A DNA stretch of 64,000 bases from the NCBI GenBank assembly GCA_001695595.3, contig MBPM02000018.1, positions 62,001 to 126,000 on the forward strand, in the 5' to 3' direction. Each line of letters begins with the position of its first letter. The stretch's first letter is position 1. The position numbers and the translations under genes were made by a program. Below, piece by piece: positions 1 through 11,001 of the stretch. This DNA comes from Plasmopara viticola. Its lineage: Eukaryota > Oomycota > Peronosporomycetes > Peronosporales > Peronosporaceae. Under the pieces are notes generated by a model. That model made no database searches, had not been told where the DNA came from, and worked only from the letters and a program-made list of their open reading frames with translations.

Positions 1-1433
1 GTTTTGCTTGAAATCCTGGGTGAAAGCAGTCGATTCTTAATATAAATTGCTGCCATTGCCGCTTCACCCCAAAACCACTTGTCGACTTTTACATTGTGCG
101 GTAAGGCGCGGCCAAAAGCAACTATAGTTCTGATGGCCCGCTCAGCTATACCATTTGTTTGATGCGCGTATGGAACCGTGACTTGCTGCTCAACACCTTG
201 ATCGCCATACAAAATATTAAGCGAATTCGTTGCGGATTCTTGTGCTCCATCATGCCTCACAAACTTGACTTGCTTGCCAAGTTGCGTATGAACTTGAGAA
301 TGTAGCATGCGATACATTCTTCAGAATCAGGTTTGGCACTTGAGCAAAAGCCCTTCATGCATCCGCTGGCTTCGTCGACAATGAGAAGGAAGTACCTTCT
401 TCCACCCAAAAAGTCTTGTTCCATGAGACCGCGTATGTCAAAAGCTCAAACGTACCATACTAACGCTTGTCTTTAAAGCTAAAAATTGGCTTTTGAACCA
501 TTTCCCGAACTGAAACATGCCTCGAAATTCTGAATTCTAGTGACACAATCGCGTCCTTAATCATTCCGCCATTGTCCATATTGCGAAGCACGTCGATTGG
601 AGCGTGACCCATTCTTGCATGCAGATTGGTGTTTTGTCCTCCCACCGCCAAATTTGCTGGATACTGGGAAGTACGAAGCCAATAAAGACCGTCCACAAGG
701 TCTGCTGTCGCCACAACTTGATTTGGGTGTTTGCGCGCAATGTCCATGCGTGAGCCATCAAATACCACCTGAAACTTGCCACTTTTGTTGATCTGTGGCA
801 CCAAAAGCCAATTCTTATTGATTGCTGGCACGAACAATACGTCCTTGATTTCAATGTCGGTCTTGTTTCCGTCAGCGACCGAGAGTTCGCCAAAGTTGTG
901 CTCGTTGAGTCATGCAAATTTGTCCTTGTTGTGGCATATGTGATGCGTTGCACCACTGTCGATTGACCACATTCCAGGCATATCTTTTGTTGTTAAAAAT
1001 CCTCACTCCAGCGAGATCGCAAACGCAACACGGTCGTAGCCGTATTGATCGCTGGGTCGATAGTGAACATTGTTTGCTCCACGTCCACTAGCCTGGTCGC
1101 CGCGTCGTGCATTTCGATTCTCATCCTTCTGCTTGGTCCAGCACCGCTCCGCCGAGTGCCCTAAATTCTCACAGTAAGCGCACTGGCGATAATCTCGCTC
1201 TATGCTAAGCACCTTTGCCACTTCCTCAGTCTTAATTGTCGAAGTTTTCGACCCTTGTCGTTTTATGTGCTCATTCGTCAGCACTTAAACCACATCCCGA
1301 GTCCTCAACTCCGCATTGCTGATCTTTAAAGTTAAGACGACATCCTCATAGCTCTTGGACAGAATTCGCAAAAGGCAGATTGCAACGTCTTCTTCGCGCC
1401 GATACTGAAAAGCTTTGCGCTGATATTGAGGAC
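1..1433 (-). pseudogene. Copia-A gag-protease-integrase fragment (A0), cut by left edge
   Basis: Read on the minus strand from 1433 downwards. Seen: the end of the gag capsid domain (SISAK-like, then ICLLR and LTNEHIKRQ), a zinc knuckle [14 protein letters not shown] near 1141-1183, an aspartic protease site [11 protein letters not shown] near 928-968, the GAG-pre-integrase motif LHARMGHAP near 603-628, and integrase core debris to position 1. Stops occur in gag (after RTRDVV), before the protease, and repeatedly in the integrase, so it is dead. The order matches Ty1/copia gag-PR-INT. The fragment begins abruptly inside gag next to a solo B LTR and has no 5' LTR of its own. The rest lies outside the window. 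Confidence 0.85.
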
Positions 1434-1718
1434 TGAAGAAGGTCAAGTGTGCACTAATTGGTAAAATGCAAAGTGAATTGATCTAAGGTTCTTAGTTCGC
1501 AAAACCACTTGCTACCTCTAAGCCACTCATTTACCATGTACTAGGCTCACTATACTATACTGGCTTTACGATATACTTTCAGCTAATCAAAAGCATACCC
1601 ATCCTGACGCGTCATCTTCGTATGGTCGCAAATTTTCACCGTCGGAGAGCTGTGTACCGGTACTTACCGATACTCCACGGCTGTGAGAGACGCGCTTGCA
1701 TTCGCAATCTTGTCAACA
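1434..1718 (-). repeat. Solo LTR of Copia-B type, minus orientation
   Basis: In minus orientation it starts TGTTGACAAGATTGCG and ends CACACTTGACCTTCTTCA. The terminal 100 bp match the minus-oriented B LTR at 59416-59712 (accaattagtgcacacttga and the gtagcaagtggtt part). The flanks (GAGGAC on the left, GGGCT on the right) are not a target duplication. On one side is A gag and on the other A RNase H, so this LTR marks a rearranged junction. The boundary at 1718 is less certain than that at 1434. Confidence 0.6.
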
Positions 1719-3752
1719 GGGCTCCAACTTGTCCATCGCTGCAGCTAGAATCTCACTGAGTAGACGTAGCACCCATTTGCTCTCTTGAATCGCAAGACTT
1801 AGCGCGATGTACTCAGCTTCGCTCGTAGACAGCGACACACTTGACTGCTTCCTGCCACTCCAGCTTACAGAAGCACCCGTCAGCATAAACACACAGTTCG
1901 ATGTTAACTTGCGGTCAGCATGATCTCCAGCCCAGTCTGCGTCAGAATATCCACGAAAGTCCACCTTATTGCCGGGCTTGAAGCAAAGACCGTGTGACTT
2001 GGTTCCTTAAAGGTAGTCCAGTGCTCGGCTTGTGGCTTCTCCATGAGGCGCGAAACGTAGCCAACAGCAAAAGCAATGTCTGGACGTGTCGCGGTCGTCA
2101 AGTGCATCAGAGCACCCACTGTTTCACAAAATGGAGCATTGACCTTGGATGTTGCATTGATCGAAACAAGTCGGAAACTGAAGTCCGTCAGACTCATTAC
2201 AGCCTTGCAATCGTCTATGCCAAAAGCTTTAGAATATCATCCACATAACGTCGCTGGCACAGAGTCAAGCTGCCATCAGCGTTGTTCATCGGTAAGATAT
2301 TCAAAACAAACGCAACCTTGCTGCTGTCCATTATCTTGAAGAGCGTTTTTAAGTCACTCTTGGTCTGCGCGACGAGTTCACTTGAGCTGCCTGAAATTAG
2401 CACATCATCGACGTACACCAGCAAAAATAAACAATTGCCGTCCGTAACTTTGATGTAAAGGCATGGGTCGAAATGGGACACTTGGAAACCGATCAAACAT
2501 ACAAGCTCGTCGAACGTCGCGTCCATACGCGTGGAGCTTGCTTCAGTTGGTAAATCGCATTCACCAGCCTAAACAATTCTGATCACCGTTGAGCTCCATT
2601 CCGTCGGGCACCACACAATATACGATTTCATAACGCCGTACAGGAACGCCGTAACCACATCAAGCTGATCCAGAGGCCGTTTAAAGTGCTTGGTCAAGCT
2701 GACCACCATTCGCAGTGTCACATACTTGACAACGGAGGAGAACGTTTTCGTGTACTCGATGTCGTGTTTTTGCTTGAGCTCATTAGCCATGAGACGCACT
2801 TTGTACTTCTCGATCGCTCCGTCGGCCTTGCGCTTGATCTTGAACACCCACTTCATTCCAATGGCTTGCTGTCCAATGGGCAGTTTAGCAGGTCGAAACA
2901 CAACACGAAGGTGCAACGAGTCCAGTTCTGCATGGATTGCCTTACGCCAGTGAACAAGATCAGGCCCGCTAACAGCATCTTGAAATGTCGTTGGCTCTGA
3001 CTGATCGCCGGCTTCGAACTCGTTGGCACTTGCTCGCCAAAAGGCAAAAAGGTGGAGTCATCACCCCATGTGGTTTTCTCTTCTTCATTCGCGGAATAAC
3101 GTGACGTCCGCTCGACTGATCTGCGCTTGGCTCGACGTTCGTTAGATTCTTAGGAGTACTTCCACTTCAAGTCCAGTTCCGTAATGCTCATGGTTGGTGC
3201 TTGTCGAGTCGCGATCAGTATTCCTCGCGCTTGTACGCTCCTTGCGCTTTCCTGCCTGCTTGAAGATCATTGGGTGAGCTGCATCCGGATTACTGGTGCT
3301 TAGCGAGTCAAGGTTGAAATCATCGTCGTCATCGTCATGATCACCAATACTCATATCCAAGATGCCAAAACTTGATTTGTCGAAGGTGACATCGCGAGAA
3401 ACCACCACTTGCCCAGCTTCAATATCAAAAACCCTGTAAGCCTTGGACACTTCTTCGTAACACACGAAAATTCATGCACGAGCCTTGGGGTTCCACTTAA
3501 GCCGCTATTCTTTCGGAATGAGAACGTATGTCTGGCACCCAAAAACATGCATATGTTTGACGCTTATCTTGAACTTGTGCACGATCTCAAAAGGATTCTA
3601 TTCGTCGATCTTGTGCGACGAAAAGCAATATTAATGTAGATGGACAACATAGCAGCTTCACTTCAAAAACACTTGTCCAACTTGGCATGGTGCAATATGC
3701 TGTGGCCGATTGTGACGATGGTCCGGATGGCGTGCTCCGCTGTGCCGTTGGT
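1719..3752 (-). pseudogene. Copia-A integrase C-terminus, reverse transcriptase and RNase H (A1)
   Basis: Minus strand from 3752 down. Seen: TNGTAEHAIRTIV (integrase end), acidic linker with an Asp run (DHDDDDDDFNLDSL), RT with [28 protein letters not shown] and [12 protein letters not shown] (catalytic YVDD near 2400-2427), then RNase H with [14 protein letters not shown] and STSEAEYIALSLAI. Several stops and frameshifts split it into pieces of 76-115 codons. No LTR remains at either end. At 3752/3753 it abuts a plus-strand B gag fragment, so this is a strand-switching junction. Confidence 0.85.
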
Positions 3753-4429
3753 CCATCTATCTTGCAATGGAGGATTCGCAGCTGCCGTTGGCTCGTTCGG
3801 CGAGTGGGACACACGGTGCATGGTTGCAGCTTGAGAGGCACTTCGAGAAGAAAAGCCTTACGAATACACTCTTTCTTCGTCGTCGCTTCTTCACGGCCAA
3901 GATGGATGAAGGGGAAGATGAGCTCGCGCACATCAACAACATTAAGACACTGGCGGAGCAGCTCGACGCTGTGGGTGCTCCAATTTGCGAGGACGACCTG
4001 TTGAATACGCTTTTGGCAAGTCTTTGCGAGTCAGACGCGTTTCTAATCACGGAACTAAAGTCAAGAGCCGACCGGTTATCGCGGGAGCTCGTCACGTCTC
4101 GACTACTACACGAGGACATGAAGCGCAAGAAACAAGGTGGTGACGTTGATGGAGCGGCGCACACGCAAGGTCAAGCGTTTATGTCAAGCGACAACGGACG
4201 ACCTAAGGGTCATCAACCGCCGATGAAGGCCAACAGCGCCTGTCGTTATTGCGGTGAAAGCGGGCATTGGATCACCAAGTGTCCCGTAATGATTAGCGAA
4301 AACGCGGAGCGGCAACGACCGCAGCGAGCGAACAACGCTCAGCTTGAAGAAGACCCCGGCGTCTTCCTATTTTTGGCTGGTGGAGACATGAGCGTTTCCA
4401 AGGAAAAATGCGTATGGCTAATTGACTAG
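3753..4429 (+). pseudogene. Copia-B gag fragment (B1)
   Basis: Open frame 3767-4429 (220 codons) starting inside gag at MEDSQLPL. It carries the UBN2-type gag helical region (RSASG, LERHFEKK, FLRRRFFTAKMDEG, INNIKTLAEQLDAVGAP, LLHEDMKRK) and a zinc knuckle CRYCGESGHWITKC. The frame ends at a TAG exactly at the protease site (WLID*GATQ), so gag and protease are separated by a point nonsense mutation. The 5' LTR and about the first 80 gag codons are missing because the copy starts at the junction with the minus-strand A1 fragment. Confidence 0.85.
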
Positions 4430-5706
4430 GGTGCAACGCAGCGCATGACGTACTCCAAAACGTACATGCAGATTTACAAGGTCATTTCTCCAGTGGACGT
4501 GCATCTTGCTGACGACGGTGTCGTTCAAGCAGTTGGCACGGGTGACATTGTCATGACTATGACAACTCCGCATGGGATGAAGAAAGGTTTGCTTACAAAC
4601 GTGTAGCATATCTCCAAGCTTTCGCGCAGTTTGTTTTCCGTCGGACGTTTTACTAAGATGTTAGCCCGGTAACATTCGAGAGCGATGGATGCTACGCGCA
4701 AGCAAAGTGCTTTCGTTGGAAATTTGGCTCCCGAGAAGTTAAAAGGCTGGTTAAGTTGCTGTTTAAGATGTGCATGAGGCCAACTATTACGCACGAGGCA
4801 AATGTGACAAGTTCGTCGGGATGTTATGGAGACACCACTTTGTACCTCTGGCACCTTCGACTTAATTACATTGGCCATGCTGGCCTAGATGCCATTATCA
4901 AAAAAGGCTAAGGTACTGGAATCGACTTGACTTCGGTGAGCCAGTGGGAATTGTGCAACAGTTGCGCGCTCGGTAAACAGACGAGGATTAGCATTATGAA
5001 GTCATCCTCAAGTCGTGCCAAAGAAGTGCTGGAAGTCTTACGCACTGACGTTTGTGGGCCGATGCAAACACCAACATTCGGCGGCAAGCGCTATTTCGTC
5101 ACATTTATCGACTGAAAATCGCACTTTTGCGTCGTTTTTCTGTGAAAAGCAAATCTGAGGTGGCCGACAAGTTTGTCAAATTCGTTGCATTAGCCGAGAC
5201 ACAGTTAAACAAGCGTGTCAAGACACTTTGATGTGACAATGGTGGCAAATATACTTCTGGTGCAATGACCAAATTCTGTACGAGACGTGGCATTATTCAA
5301 AAATTTACGCTCCGTACACTCCTCACCTAAATGGGGTAGCCGAACACATAAACCGTACGCTTGTGGAATGCGCCCGCTGCATAGTGGCTTATCCAAGTCA
5401 TACTAGGGCGAAGCAGTGATGACAGCTACATTTCTTCGGAATCGGTGTCCAACGCGTGCTGTCAACCACGACAAGTCGCCGCACCAAGTTTGGACAGGCA
5501 AGAAACCACTGCTAGCGAATCTCAAAGTATTCGGCTGCCACGCGTACGTTCAATTTCCAAAGGAAAAGCGGTTCAAATTGGACGCTCGACCGGTACGCTG
5601 TCGGTTTATCGGATATCGAAGCATGAGAAGACGTACCGTTTTTAAGAAGTGGGTGGCGGTCGTTTGTTGGTTAGCCGCGATGCACAATTTTGGAGGACGT
5701 CTTTGA
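4430..5706 (+). pseudogene. Copia-B protease and integrase remnant (B1)
   Basis: Continues B1. Seen: GATQRMTYSK (protease), DVHLADDGVVQAVGTGDIV, GAG-pre-integrase HLRLNYIGHAGLDAI (first zinc His replaced), integrase core ALGKQTRISI, RTDVCGPMQTPTFGGKRYFVTFID then a stop, and later GEAVMTATFLRNRCPTRA and WTGKKPLLANLKVFGCHAY in the frame 5416-5706. At least five stops and several frameshifts. The middle of the integrase core (second Asp and Glu) is scrambled. Not functional. Confidence 0.8.
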
Positions 5707-6579
5707 TGGTGGCAGACAGAAGTCCAAGAGTGAAGTTGTCGTTCAAGATGATGAAATTGATGATTCTTCGCAGCCCGATGACACCGACTACGAAAATGAG
5801 ACACGACTCAAGAAAATGGGTTTGAGCCAGGCAGCAAGCGACATCAACGAGCTCAGTCGTTAGAGCAAGCTGCAGATATTCCACGACCCAAGCGTTCCAG
5901 ATGTCTGCAATGGCACAAGACTATGAGGCTGCTTTCGTCATTGAAACAGTGGGAGAAATGCCGACCACGTTCAAGTCGGCGATGGATTCAAGCGAATCAG
6001 CCAGGTGGCAAGAAGCGTGTAGATCGGAGATGGAGTCGCATCGCAAGAGCAATATCTGGACGCTTGTACCGCTGCCTTAAGGACGTAAATCGATTGGCAG
6101 TAGATGGGTGTTTCGAGTCAAGCCAGATCAGGTTGGCAATTTCGAGCGGTACAAAGCACGTCTGGTGGCTAAAGGCTTTACACAAAAGCATGGCATTGCC
6201 TACGAGGAGACGTTCGCACTCGTTGCTAAGTTCACTTCGATCAGGATTCTGCTCAGTTTGGTGGCCAAGTACTGACTCACCGTTCATCAAATGGATGTGA
6301 AAACGGCTTTTCTTAATGGCTTGCTTGATGAGGATATTTACATAGTGCAGCGGATAAATTTGGCAACGAAATCACCCAGACTGTGTGTGCAAGCTTCAGC
6401 GATCATTGTATGGGCTCAAGCAGTCACCTCGAATGTGGAACAAGACAACCGACGACTTCATGCTTGGACTGGACTTCAAGAAGTGCGAGTCGGATCACTG
6501 TGTCTATATGAAGCGTGACAGTCAAAATACGATTTTTGTTGCGCTTTACGTCGACGACTTGATTCTCGCAAGCAGCTGC
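5707..6579 (+). pseudogene. Copia-B reverse transcriptase, truncated by an LTR (B1)
   Basis: Seen across frames: [69 protein letters not shown] and [14 protein letters not shown]. The catalytic YVDD is present near 6547-6560, but the fragment stops 12 bp later at GCAAGCAGCTGC, where the LTR at 6580 begins. The RT C-terminus and RNase H of this copy are not found downstream. Stops after LPLP and AKY. Confidence 0.8.
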
Positions 6580-6868
6580 TGTTGCTTATGTTGTCGAAGA
6601 TGCTGGTGGAGAATCGCCTCGACCAGCGACAACATATCGGTGAGTACCGGTATCTGCAATCATTTGATGACTGCTTCAAGGAGCGGATTCAAGATGGGCT
6701 TAAGATCGGTTTTGGGATGGAAAGATGTATGCGCCCGGATGGCAAGTCGTTCTGATTGGCTTGGATTAATCGTTGGCTTAGAGGTATCATGTAGTTGCGA
6801 ACTAAGAACCTTATATAAATATACACCTTGTATTTTGCCATCTTCCGCTCAGTTTACCTTTCTCAACA
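6580..6868 (+). repeat. 5' LTR of Copia-B element B5
   Basis: 289 bp, TGTTGCTTATGTTGTCG ... ACCTTTCTCAACA. It has one copy of the internal GATTGCGCCCGGATGG-type unit near 6730-6750, a TATA-like stretch ttatataaatata (6811-6823) and, immediately after its end, the primer-binding site at 6869. It lies inside the B1 reverse transcriptase. Confidence 0.85.
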
Positions 6869-8154
6869 GTTTATGAGCCCAAGCCCCGCAGACTTTGCCT
6901 TCTTCGCCCCCACCTCTGACACCGCCTTCGCCGCCACCATGAATGCCACGCCGAGCTGGATCAACAAGTTTGACGGAGCGAACTTCCATACATGGAAGTT
7001 TAAGATGCGAATGGAGTTGGAGGAGCGCGACCTCTGGGAAGTTGCGAGTGGGGGATAAAGCTTGAACAGCTGGATAACCCAATAGACCAGTCGACCTTTA
7101 GGGTAAGGCCCGAAAGGCGCTGGCGGTAGCTTGTCTTACGATGGAGGACTCGCAGCTGCCGCTGGTTCGCTCGGCCAAGGATGCGTATGATGCATGCTCA
7201 AGATTGGAAGGGCACTTCGAGAAGAGGAGCCTAGCGAACGAGCTCTTTCTTCGTTGCAGGCTCTTCACGACGATGATGAAGGATGGCGACGGTGTGCTAG
7301 AGCACATCAACAAGCTAAAGACGCCAGCTGAGCAGCTGGACGCGGTGGGCGCCCCGATGAGTGAGGACGACTTGGTGATCACGCTTCTTGGAAGTCTGAG
7401 TGATTGTGGAGTCGCGTTCTGACACGCTGACATGGGAGCTTGTGACGGCGCGCCTATATCATGAAGAGATGAAACGTAAGGAGCAGAGCGGCGACGGAGC
7501 TGTGTCTGGTCAAGCGTTTTTGTTACGAGACAACATGTGCAAAGGACGACCGGTGAAGAAGACCGGTGCGTGCCACAATTGCGGCAAACAAGGGCATTGG
7601 ATGGCAGAGTGCCCACTGCGAGCGAGCAATGACTTCGAGAGACTTCGATCGCAGCGTGCAAATCTTGCTAATAGAGACGACAGTGATGACTATTTTTTCG
7701 GTTGGCGATTGTGATAGCTCTGTCAAATCAATCGACATTTGGCTGGTCGACTCAGGAGTGATGCAGCACATGTCACATTCGAAAAGGCTCATGAGGAAAT
7801 ACAAGGTCTTCAATCCAGTGGACGTGCATCTAGCAGACAGTTTTGTCGTGCAGTGGCGATGTCGTTATGTCCATGAAGATATCATATGGATTGAAATAGG
7901 ATGTGCTCACTAATGTGTGGCATATTCCGAAGTTGTCTCGCAGTTTGTTTTTGGTCGGTCGATTTACCAAGGACGTTAATCCTGTAAAGTTTGACAACGA
8001 TGGATGCTTCGCGGAGACAAAGGGAGTGAAATGGAAAACTGGTGCTCGTGAAGGAAATGGATTGTTCAAGCTTCATATGGTTCCTTTTGCTCCCGAGGAA
8101 GTGTGTGTGGCCAAGCTGTCTGACTGCGTGGGGGACACGAATTCGTCTTCTGGT
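6869..8154 (+). pseudogene. Copia-B gag-protease fragment (B5) with PBS
   Basis: PBS gtttatgagccc at 6869-6880. Its ATG (6873) opens the gag frame [16 protein letters not shown], which continues to FDGANFHTWKFKMRMELEERDLWEVASG (stop near 7056). A second gag block 7141-7422 (MEDSQLPLVRSAKDAYD...) ends at a deletion of about 30 bp in the SDSYQFLITALE region, and a third block 7400-7714 holds the zinc knuckle CHNCGKQGHWMAEC. The protease DSGA is altered to DSGV (WLVDSGVMQHMS). It continues to KLSDCVGDTNS near 8140 and is then cut by a minus-oriented B LTR. N-terminal gag sequence is of the same subtype as B2. Confidence 0.85.
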
Positions 8155-8429
8155 TTTCAATAAGCACGTGGAGGTAAAATGCAAAGTGAATATATTTATA
8201 AGGTCCTTAGCTCGCAACTAATTGCTACCCTTAAGCTAATCATTGACCTAAGCTAATCAGAACGACTTACGATCCGGGCGCAATCGTTTTCCCTTCCGGG
8301 CGCAATCATCTTTCGTGCGATCCATGACGTCACTGTTGCTTTGTCGCAACGTTGACCGGTATCGATACCGGTAGCTTACCGGTACAATACTGCTGGCCGA
8401 GGCGTCGTATCTCAAGAGTATTTTCAACA
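8155..8429 (-). repeat. 3' LTR of minus-strand Copia-B element B6
   Basis: In minus orientation starts TGTTGAAAATACTC at 8429 and ends near 8155 with TTTTACCTCCACGTGCTTATTG. It contains two diverged GATTGCGCCCGGA units (8265-8315). The preceding polypurine tract (minus strand GGCGAGTGGGAGTG) abuts it at 8430-8443. The outer boundary is approximate (a few bases). Confidence 0.75.
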
Positions 8430-9023
8430 CTCCCACTCGCCTCGGCAGCTCTTAATGCTTGTATGTCGAGCCTGCCTCGAAGCAAAGCAAATTGTGTAGC
8501 AGGAATCGGCTTGGTCATGAGATCAGCCAGCATGTCGAATGTTGAAATGTACTCAAGCGTAAATTAGCCGTCTTCAACCTTTTCACAAACGAAGTGATAG
8601 CGAATGTCGATACGCTTGGTGCGCTTGTGAAATTCGGGATTCTTGACCAACGCAATCGATCCTTGATTGTCTTCGGATATCTTGACTGGTTCATCCGGAG
8701 CCATCTTGCCTATATCGCACAGAAAGAATTTGGTCCAAACTGCTTCTTGGTTAGCTTCTTCTTTAGTCGATATCTCCAGCCCAGTCTGCATCCGAATAGC
8801 CTTGAAGTCCTTTGCTGCTGTCCGCTTAATACACGATGCCATGAGTTTGTGTGCCTTTGATGTATCGAAAAACTCTTTTAAGCGCTTGCCAATGAGTTAG
8901 TCAAGCGTCCGCCGCAAACCGACTTAATGCTCCAACGGCTGCTGCAAGGTCCGGGCGCGTGCCGACCATCAAATTCATCAAACGGCTGACCGCGTTCCGG
9001 TAATGAACATTTGTCATGGCCTC
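8430..9023 (-). pseudogene. Copia-B RT C-terminus and RNase H (B6)
   Basis: Minus strand from 9023: HYRNAVSRLMNLMVGTRPD, LAAAVGALSRFAADA, DADWAGD-like motif (MQTGLEIS in the track frame), EDNQGSIALVKNPEFHKRTK, IDIRYHFVCEKVEDG, MLADLMTKPIPATQFALLRG. A deletion fuses the DADWAGDI segment straight to NQEAVW, removing the middle of RNase H including the second catalytic region. Truncated on the right by the A3 LTR, whose left flank is GCCTC. Confidence 0.8.
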
Positions 9024-9278
9024 TATTGAGGGTTATGGGTTTCGGGTAACGTACACAACCCAACCCGGTCCAATCCCAACCGCGGTTCAACAAGATTTTA
9101 CAGTTTAAGGTGTTAACGTTATGTAGAATGAGTAGTTACGAGAAGTAGAAGTGTAAGCCGCATTAATCAATCACTTTCAAACATTCCTTCTTCGGCTCAA
9201 GTGTCTTCGCTTCAACGCAAACGACTCTTCACTTTGCTTTTTCAGCCTTCCTTCACTTCCGACCTCAATAACTCAACA
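9024..9278 (+). repeat. 5' LTR of Copia-A element A3 (A1-type LTR)
   Basis: 255 bp, TATTGAGGGTTATGGGTTTC ... CAATAACTCAACA, followed directly by the PBS. It is inserted in the B6 RNase H/RT fragment (left flank GCCTC). No matching GCCTC flank was found next to another A LTR in the window. Confidence 0.85.
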
Positions 9279-9290
9279 GGTTATGAGCCC
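9279..9290 (+). promoter_or_regulatory. Primer-binding site GGTTATGAGCCC (A3)
   Basis: Perfect complement of 12 nt of the eukaryotic initiator tRNA-Met anticodon arm (GGGCUCAUAACC). It directly follows the LTR. The ATG inside it (9283) opens the gag frame MSPSTMSSTQDV. The same 12-mer, with at most a few changes, follows every 5' LTR in this window. Confidence 0.8.
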
Positions 9291-11001
9291 ATCAACCATG
9301 TCCTCCACGCAAGATGTCTCGTCAAAAATGCTTGTCGACAAGTTCAACGGAGATAACAACGCTTCGAGCCGATACATGCGTGGCGTGTTTCTGCCTGGAT
9401 CCGCATTAAAACACTTTACGGCGAGTCACAAAAGACTGGACGCACCTACCTGAAGCGACAACTCTTCAGCTTGGAAATGGTGGAAGGCGACAACGTCCTG
9501 CATCACTGCAACGAGATTCTGAACATTAGCGCCAAGCTAAGCCGTATCGGTGCCAGAATGGAGGATGAGGACGTCGCGATTTGTCTGCTTCGGAGCCTGC
9601 CGAAAAGCTACGAGAACGTCGTGCTAAACTTGGAAATGAGCAGTGCAGAATTGCGGACGCAAGACGTTGTGAAGGTGCTGACAAACGAGCACATCAAGCA
9701 ACAGGTGGTACTGCCCAACGGTAACACACGCGACATCGAGATCAAAGATGCGCTTTACGATCCGAAGATGAGCAAGAACCTGCTTTCTGTCCCACAGATC
9801 AAAAAACGCGGGTGCTTTCAAGTGGTGTTTGATGGTGTCCGCATGGACATTGCGTCAAAGAATTTTTAAGGAGTAGTGGCAACAGCTGACCTAGTTGACG
9901 GTCTTTACTGGCTACGGACCCCAAGGCCATCGGCTATTGTGGTTGAATCAATTAACAAGATTGACCTACATGCACGATTGGGCCACGCGCCAAGTGATGT
10001 GCTCCGCAAAATGATTGCTGGTGGAATGATTGAAAACGTTTTTGATGCAGCAATGTCAAATTTGCCGAGCATTTGTCGCAGGTGCCAAGAGGGCAAGATG
10101 GTTCAGAAGCCGTTTCCAAGTAATCCTGATAAGCGTCGGTTTGCCTCCTTTGAGCTTCTGCACTTTGACATCTGTGGCCCAACGGAGTAAGTATCACTTG
10201 GGGGAAGCAAGTATCTCCTACTAATTGTGGATGAGGCCAGTGGATGTATGAAGGGTTTCTGCTTGCAAGCCAGATCGGACAGCGAAGATGCAATCAAAAC
10301 TTACATTTTGTAGCTTCAGACTCAATTTGAAAAGAAAGTCAAGTTTGTACGTCATGACGGAGCTCGTGAGTTTGCAGCCAACTCGTTAAAGGTCTTTTAC
10401 GAGAACGAGGGTATTGAGCAGCAGGTAACAGTTCCATATGGGCATCAAACTAATGGAACAGCTGAGCGCGCAATAAAGACGATTGTGACTATTGGTCGCA
10501 GCATACTACATCACGCTAAACTGGACAAGAGTTTCTGGGAAGAGGCTGCTATGACTGCAATATATATCAAGAACCGTCTTCCGTCACCAAAAATCAAAAG
10601 AAGACTCCATTCGAGATCATTTACGAGCTCAAGCCTAGTGCTGGACATATGCGTGTCTTTGGGTGTCGGGCCTACGTTTTGTGGAAAAGAGGCTCAAGTG
10701 AGACCACAAGTATCGAGTTGGTGCGTTTATAGGCTATGAAGAAGTATCTAAAGCATTTCGAGTCTACGACATCCAAACTCAGCATATAGTGATCAGTCGG
10801 GATGTAAAGTTTGATGAATCAAGCTTTAATGATTTGGAAGTCAACATTTTTGACGACATTGAGGAAGCAAAATTGGACTTTGACTCACTCGAAATACAAG
10901 ACGACGTCTTCACAAACATGGCTTATTTCGAGCAAACACGTAAGCGCAAGCTGCGACAATAAGAACAGAACAAATCAGAAAGAACTTTAAGTCCCGAGTA
11001 T
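9283..11001 (+). pseudogene. Copia-A gag-integrase with two internal deletions (A3)
   Basis: Gag begins at the PBS ATG. After RYMRGVFL the sequence jumps to [10 protein letters not shown], a first internal deletion. The frame 9471-9869 (132 codons) reads capsid sequence to LTNEHIKQQ and then passes in frame to [18 protein letters not shown], so the zinc knuckle and the whole protease active site are deleted. Then [73 protein letters not shown] and EAAMTAIYIKNRLPSP (to about 10600), with later frameshifts. It cannot encode a protease, so any mobility would need help in trans. Confidence 0.85.

Noticed and set aside
6869..6880. PBS copies as tRNA gene fragments
   Set aside because: Only 12-13 nt of the anticodon arm are present, on the complementary strand and always at LTR ends. 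No acceptor, D or T arm follows.
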